Shown here in pieces: positions 5,088-8,236 of a stretch of 8,236 nt of DNA; the first letter of the stretch is position 1, and each line of letters starts with the position of its first letter. A program made the position numbers and the translations under genes. The stretch lies in assembly GCA_016744485.1 (NCBI GenBank), contig JADGEG010000085.1:1-8236 (forward strand), read 5' to 3'. Below the pieces are notes generated by a model. The model saw nothing but the letters and a program-made list of their open reading frames with translations. It had not been told where the DNA came from and made no database searches. The DNA comes from Arcobacter sp. (GTDB lineage: Bacteria > Campylobacterota > Campylobacteria > Campylobacterales > Arcobacteraceae).

Positions 5088-6676
5088 TACATTACTTCCT
5101 TGGCTTTTATGCCTAATAAATCTAATGCAATTTTTAAACTTAATGCACACATACTTAATACTTTTAAATATTTATTTTGTTCTTTACTTCCTATTAGTTT
5201 ATATTCATTATAAAATTGATGAATTAAAGAAGCTAAAAAATACAAATAGTCGGTAATTTTTTGAGTATCTTTTTTATCAAAAGCATCATTTAATACTGTT
5301 GATAAACGTAAAGATTCATAAACTAAATTTAAAGCATCTTGGTTTAAATTATCAAAGTTTTCATCTTTTACATCATCAAAATTCAAATTAGCTTTTTTAA
5401 AAACTTGATTAATTCTAGCATAAGCATAATTGATATAAAAAACAGGATTTGAACTATCATGATTTTTTAATCGATCTACATCAAATTCTAAATGTGTATC
5501 AGCTTTTTTAGTTAAAAAAATAAAACGAAGAGCGTCTGAGCCTATATCTTTTGTAATATCAGACATTAAAATAGTATTTCCTGTTCTTTTACTCATCTTG
5601 TAAGCTTGTCCACCTTTAAGTAAAGATACCATTTGAGATAAAATAATCTCAAGAGAAGAATCGTCATTACCTAAAAAATTAATAGAAGCTTTTACTCTTT
5701 TTATATAGCCATGATGATCAGCACCCCAAATATTAATGTATTTATCAAATTTTCTATCGTATTTATTTTTATGATAAATAATATCACCTGCTAGATATGT
5801 AGGAATTCCATTATCTCTTACAACTACTCTATTAGAATCGTCACCATATTCAATAGATTTTAAATAAATTTTATTGTCTTTTTCAAATAAATAATCATTT
5901 TTTTCTAACATTTCTTTTATTTTATTCCAAGAAAAATATAAAGATTGTTCAGATACAAAATTATTAAACTCTATTTTTAAGTCTTTTAAATCTCTTATGA
6001 TAATATCAAGAACTAAATCTTTTGCAAAAAGTGCAATATCTTTATATTTTGACTCATCATATAAAATATTTTTTCCAAATTTTTTTACAGTTTCTTTAGC
6101 AATATCTACTAAATATTCACCTCTATAGTAAACTTGGGGATAAGTTATTTTTTCTTTATATAAAAACTCAAGACCAGCTAAACATACAGATATTCCAAGT
6201 AAATCCATTTGTGAACCTGCATCATTTATATAATATTCTTTTGTAATACTATAACCTAAATGATTTCCAAGATTAGCTAAAGTATCCCCTAAAATAGCAC
6301 CTCTAGCATGTCCTATATGTAAAGGCCCAGTAGGATTTGCAGAAACAAACTCTAAAAGAATTTTTTTATTTTTTAAGTTTTCTTTTGTATATAAATCACC
6401 TTGTTCTAAAGCTTTATTTGCTAAATCTTCTAAAAAATTATTTGTCAATGTAAAATTTAAAAAACCTTGTACTGCTTCAACTTTCTTAAAAAGTTTATGA
6501 TTAGAAAATTTTTTACTAAGCTCTTGTGCAATAATAAAAGGAGATTTTTTAAACTCTTTTGCTAAAGAAAATGCAATAGGTGTAGAATAATGCCCATAAG
6601 ATATATTTTTTGGTTTTTCTAAAACTATATTACGATTTAATATTTCTTCAATATTTTGTTTTACTAATTTTTCCAA
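5087..6676 (-). CDS. argS: Arginyl-tRNA synthetase
   Basis: A 529-residue class I arginyl-tRNA synthetase, which charges tRNA-Arg in the cytoplasm. After an N-terminal additional domain (about 1-100), the HIGH motif is at 120-123 in SANPTGPLHIGH, GADHHGY is at 318-324, and the KMSKS motif reads KMSKR (360-364), a known variant in ArgS. The C-terminal DALR-type anticodon domain begins near NPVFYINYAYARI (410-422). The protein ends LGIKAKEVM, where many ArgS end in an ApERM-like sequence. The start is TTG at 6676, 9 bases after the tatA stop, with only an A/G-rich tract (AAGAAAAGAAA) as ribosome binding site. No ATG is available nearby and the length matches the family (about 530), so initiation is probably weak or helped by coupling to tatA. 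Confidence 0.96.
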   Translation of the reverse strand: MEKLVKQNIEEILNRNIVLEKPKNISYGHYSTPIAFSLAKEFKKSPFIIAQELSKKFSNHKLFKKVEAVQGFLNFTLTNNFLEDLANKALEQGDLYTKENLKNKKILLEFVSANPTGPLHIGHARGAILGDTLANLGNHLGYSITKEYYINDAGSQMDLLGISVCLAGLEFLYKEKITYPQVYYRGEYLVDIAKETVKKFGKNILYDESKYKDIALFAKDLVLDIIIRDLKDLKIEFNNFVSEQSLYFSWNKIKEMLEKNDYLFEKDNKIYLKSIEYGDDSNRVVVRDNGIPTYLAGDIIYHKNKYDRKFDKYINIWGADHHGYIKRVKASINFLGNDDSSLEIILSQMVSLLKGGQAYKMSKRTGNTILMSDITKDIGSDALRFIFLTKKADTHLEFDVDRLKNHDSSNPVFYINYAYARINQVFKKANLNFDDVKDENFDNLNQDALNLVYESLRLSTVLNDAFDKKDTQKITDYLYFLASLIHQFYNEYKLIGSKEQNKYLKVLSMCALSLKIALDLLGIKAKEVM

Positions 6677-6685
6677 TTTCTTTTC

Positions 6686-6913
6686 TTATGTAGTTTTAGT
6701 TTCATTTTGTTCTAAATTTGTTTTTTTAGTTTGTTCAACTTCAGTAGAACTCATAGTATTTGAAACATCATTTTCTTTATCATCTTTTAAAGCTTTTTTA
6801 AAGTTTTTTATGCCACTTCCTAAACCTTTAGCTAACTCTGGAATTTTTTTACCTCCAAAAAGAACTAATACAACAATCACAATTCCAACTATTTCAGGTG
6901 CACCTAAACCCAT
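6686..6913 (-). CDS. tatA: Sec-independent (Tat) protein translocase TatA
   Basis: A 75-residue TatA/E-family subunit of the twin-arginine translocase, which exports folded proteins across the inner membrane together with TatB and TatC (not in this window). It has the standard layout: a short N-terminal stretch with Glu7, one membrane helix (about 6-20), the hinge FGGKKIPEL (19-27), an amphipathic helix (about 25-44) with Phe38 in GSGIKNFKKALKD, and a polar, mostly charged tail rich in Lys, Glu, Asn and Thr. The long FGGKKIPEL and GLG elements favour TatA/E over TatB. AGGAG lies 5 bases before the ATG. It is directly upstream of argS, an arrangement I recall from Campylobacter and relatives, where gmk usually precedes tatA; here crcB occupies that place. 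Confidence 0.95.
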   Translation of the reverse strand: MGLGAPEIVGIVIVVLVLFGGKKIPELAKGLGSGIKNFKKALKDDKENDVSNTMSSTEVEQTKKTNLEQNETKTT

Positions 6914-6951
6914 GTTAACTCCTATTTTAACTTCTAAATATTATTAATGCT

Positions 6952-6957
6952 ATTATA
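6952..6957 (-). promoter_or_regulatory. Candidate -10 element for tatA-argS
   Basis: A perfect TATAAT on the minus strand, just after the crcB stop, would start transcription near 6945 and give tatA a leader of about 31 bases. No good -35 or TGn extension is seen. The 52-base gap before tatA, larger than the other gaps of this block, supports an extra internal promoter. Confidence 0.45.
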
Positions 6958-6965
6958 TCTTCTTA

Positions 6966-7361
6966 TTACTTTATATTATTTAAAATAAAGTAAAAAAACT
7001 TATATGTAAAACCTGCTGCTAATACTGAACCCAGAAGATTAAAAAACATATTATATAAACCTAATAAAAAAGATGTTTCAAGAAGCAAAAAACTTTCAAT
7101 TGCAAAAGCTGAATAAGTTGTTAAAGCTCCTAAAAAGCCGGTATTAATGAAAGATTTTAAAGAATCATTTACTGTATAGTATGAAAAAATTGCAAAAAAC
7201 ATGCCTATTAAAAAACTTCCTACAATATTAACAAATAAAACTCCAAAAGGAAAATTAAAAGCCAAAGTTTTATTAAAAAAATTCACAATATATACTCTTG
7301 TGATGGCTCCAAAAAAACCTCCTGCACCAACTGCTAAAATAATTTGAGGGCTAAGTGTCAT
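6966..7361 (-). CDS. crcB: Fluoride channel FluC/CrcB
   Basis: A 131-residue CrcB/FluC protein, which exports fluoride through dual-topology dimers in the inner membrane. Four hydrophobic helices are visible (about 5-27, 37-60, 68-93 and 100-128). Diagnostic motifs are GGFFGAITR (14-22), the pore asparagine Asn45 in FVNIVGSFLIG, and GFLGALTTYSAF (75-86), the Na+ site and phenylalanine-box helix. The first box residue is Tyr83 where the well-studied channels have Phe; Phe86 is kept. ATGs at 7382 and 7376 would also be in frame, but they have no ribosome binding site and add seven or five residues not typical of the family. The ATG at 7361, overlapping the plsC stop by 11 bases, gives a family-like length. 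Its own ribosome binding site (TGAG about 10 bases upstream) is weak, so coupling to plsC is likely. No fluoride riboswitch is seen upstream. Confidence 0.9.
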   Translation of the reverse strand: MTLSPQIILAVGAGGFFGAITRVYIVNFFNKTLAFNFPFGVLFVNIVGSFLIGMFFAIFSYYTVNDSLKSFINTGFLGALTTYSAFAIESFLLLETSFLLGLYNMFFNLLGSVLAAGFTYKFFYFILNNIK

Positions 7362-8043
7362 ATATTTTAATCTCATCGTCATATATTTTATTCATATTAG
7401 TTTCCATTTCTTCAAACCATTTTGTTTTCTTAGATGCTTTAAAAGACTCCAAGTATATAATTTTTACTATTCCAGAACGAACTTCTAAAGTTTTTGAATT
7501 AATAATATTTTGTGTATTTAATATAATAACTGGCTGAACTTTTAATTCATATTTATTTGCAAGTATTTTTGCTCCTGCTTTAAAAGGTAAAAGTTTATTG
7601 TTATATGATCTAGTACCTTCAGGAAACATAGCTATTGGTCGTTTTTTATCTAATCTATCTTTAGCATCTTTTAATAAAGACATAAGTCCAGATTTATTTT
7701 GTCTATTTACACTTATCATATTCGATGCTTTTATTACATGGCCAAATAAAAATAAATTAGAAATTTCTTTTTTAGCAACCCAAGCAATATGACGATTATG
7801 AAGATGTTCCACAATAATAATGTCAAGTAACGATTTGTGATTTATTAATATTAAATCACAAGTTTCATCTTTTTTCCCTATAGTTTCAATTTTTATTCTC
7901 AAAATGTTTATTTGGATCTTCATCCATATTTTTATAATCTTATGTACATGATTTTTAAAAATATACATTGCAACAATTGTTATTGATACTGTTATTGTAA
8001 ATTGTATTGCTAATATTATTCCTTTAATTTTTGCTAATATCAT
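7351..8043 (-). CDS. plsC: 1-acyl-sn-glycerol-3-phosphate acyltransferase (PlsC-like)
   Basis: A 230-residue membrane acyltransferase of the PlsC/LPLAT family. Family members acylate lysophosphatidic acid to phosphatidic acid in phospholipid synthesis. An N-terminal membrane segment (about 9-28) precedes motif I NHKSLLD (68-74, with the HX4D catalytic pair His69/Asp74), motif II around SVNRQ (Arg114), motif III FPEGTRS (140-146, glycerol-phosphate binding) and motif IV VQPVIIL (169-175). The ATG at 8043 overlaps the upstream gene by 20 bases and directly follows a run of A; an in-frame TAA lies three codons before it, so no longer start exists. The ribosome binding site (GGATGGG, 9-12 bases away) is weak. 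The C-terminus carries a short duplicated KIYD element. Activity on a different lysolipid or an ornithine-lipid type substrate cannot be excluded from sequence. Confidence 0.9.
   Translation of the reverse strand: MILAKIKGIILAIQFTITVSITIVAMYIFKNHVHKIIKIWMKIQINILRIKIETIGKKDETCDLILINHKSLLDIIIVEHLHNRHIAWVAKKEISNLFLFGHVIKASNMISVNRQNKSGLMSLLKDAKDRLDKKRPIAMFPEGTRSYNNKLLPFKAGAKILANKYELKVQPVIILNTQNIINSKTLEVRSGIVKIIYLESFKASKKTKWFEEMETNMNKIYDDEIKIYDT
7357..7390. repeat. 13-bp direct repeat with 21-bp period at the plsC/crcB junction
   Basis: GTCATATATTTTA occurs at 7357-7369 and 7378-7390. The period of 21 bp keeps the plsC frame, so PlsC ends KIYDDEIKIYDT. Each copy carries an ATG on the minus strand in the crcB frame (7361 and 7382), which explains why crcB has alternative in-frame starts. 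Confidence 0.75.
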
Positions 8044-8236
8044 TTTTTTTTACCCATCCAATAATTTTTTTATTTTTATGATTAAACATTATTTTAATAA
8101 AATCTGATTTTGTGTTTATATATTCTGCTTTTATTTTATATTTAATTTGTTTAAATATTGTAGAATTATTTGTAGGCAATATATATATGTTAGTATTTTC
8201 TTTTAATTCAATTGTTTTATTTGGTAATATATATAA
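8024..8236 (-). CDS. SH3-like domain protein, C-terminal fragment
   Basis: An open frame enters from the right edge and gives 70 residues before a TAA at 8026-8024. It contains no internal stop and its last part reads like a bacterial SH3-type domain: a strand with YILPTNNSTIF (18-28), a turn leading to KIKAEYI (34-40), then DFIKIMF (45-51) and the closing KIIGWVKKNDI (57-67), the GWV-x-x-x-D-(I/L) end that is characteristic of SH3_3-type domains. In bacteria such domains are often found in envelope or periplasmic proteins that bind peptidoglycan or other partners. The N-terminal part, any signal peptide and the total length are outside the window. The frame overlaps the plsC start by 20 bases, which argues for one transcript with plsC. 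I assign no function beyond the domain. Confidence 0.7.
   Translation of the reverse strand, partial: LYILPNKTIELKENTNIYILPTNNSTIFKQIKYKIKAEYINTKSDFIKIMFNHKNKKIIGWVKKNDISKN

Noticed and set aside
5074..5256. Plus-strand open frame of 60 codons with hydrophobic residues opposite argS
   Set aside because: It is antisense to the conserved end of argS; hydrophobic look comes from reading AT-rich coding DNA backwards.
6969..6990. Hairpin CTTTAT/ATAAAG at the end of crcB as a terminator
   Set aside because: It lies in the last crcB codons, is all A-T apart from the outer pair, and has no T-run after it.
7355..7792. Two plus-strand open frames (7355-7537 and 7598-7792) opposite plsC
   Set aside because: Both lie fully antisense to the catalytic region of plsC and lack start signals or family motifs.

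Overview
The window is strongly AT-rich and densely packed. Its gene content and order point to a member of the Campylobacterota, most likely Arcobacter-like (Arcobacteraceae). The main reasons are the block gap-pgk-tpiA-fabI divergent from nadD-rsfS, the tatA-argS pair, short stop/start junctions, and proteins of the lengths usual in this phylum. Species assignment is inference from memory of gene order and style, not from a search.

Left block (minus strand, read right to left from about 3994): gap, pgk, tpiA and fabI form one tight operon. Three consecutive enzymes of lower glycolysis/gluconeogenesis are followed by enoyl-ACP reductase of fatty acid synthesis. The pgk/tpiA and tpiA/fabI junctions are both TAA directly followed by ATG. 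Downstream, after 170 bp, lies the first 17 codons of a probable lysA (diaminopimelate decarboxylase), preceded by a small cluster of palindromic 9-bp repeats.

Centre: a 92-bp divergent control region (3965-4056) separates gap from the plus-strand pair nadD-rsfS (NAD biosynthesis and ribosome silencing). nadD starts with GTG and rsfS most probably with TTG. The plus-strand pair meets the minus-strand block at an inverted repeat that contains the stop codons of both converging genes.

Right block (minus strand, entering from the right edge): the C-terminal 70 residues of an SH3-like protein, then plsC (acyltransferase), crcB/fluC (fluoride channel), tatA (Tat translocase), argS (arginyl-tRNA synthetase, TTG start) and an unannotated-looking 39-residue single-pass membrane peptide that overlaps the argS stop by one base. 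A second promoter-like -10 lies before tatA.

Most of the window is ordinary core metabolism and housekeeping. I see no CRISPR array, insertion sequence, tRNA/rRNA, prophage or defence system. The less ordinary items are the small membrane peptide after argS, the lysA-leader repeat cluster, the SH3/plsC overlap at a nine-A run, and a duplication that creates alternative crcB starts.
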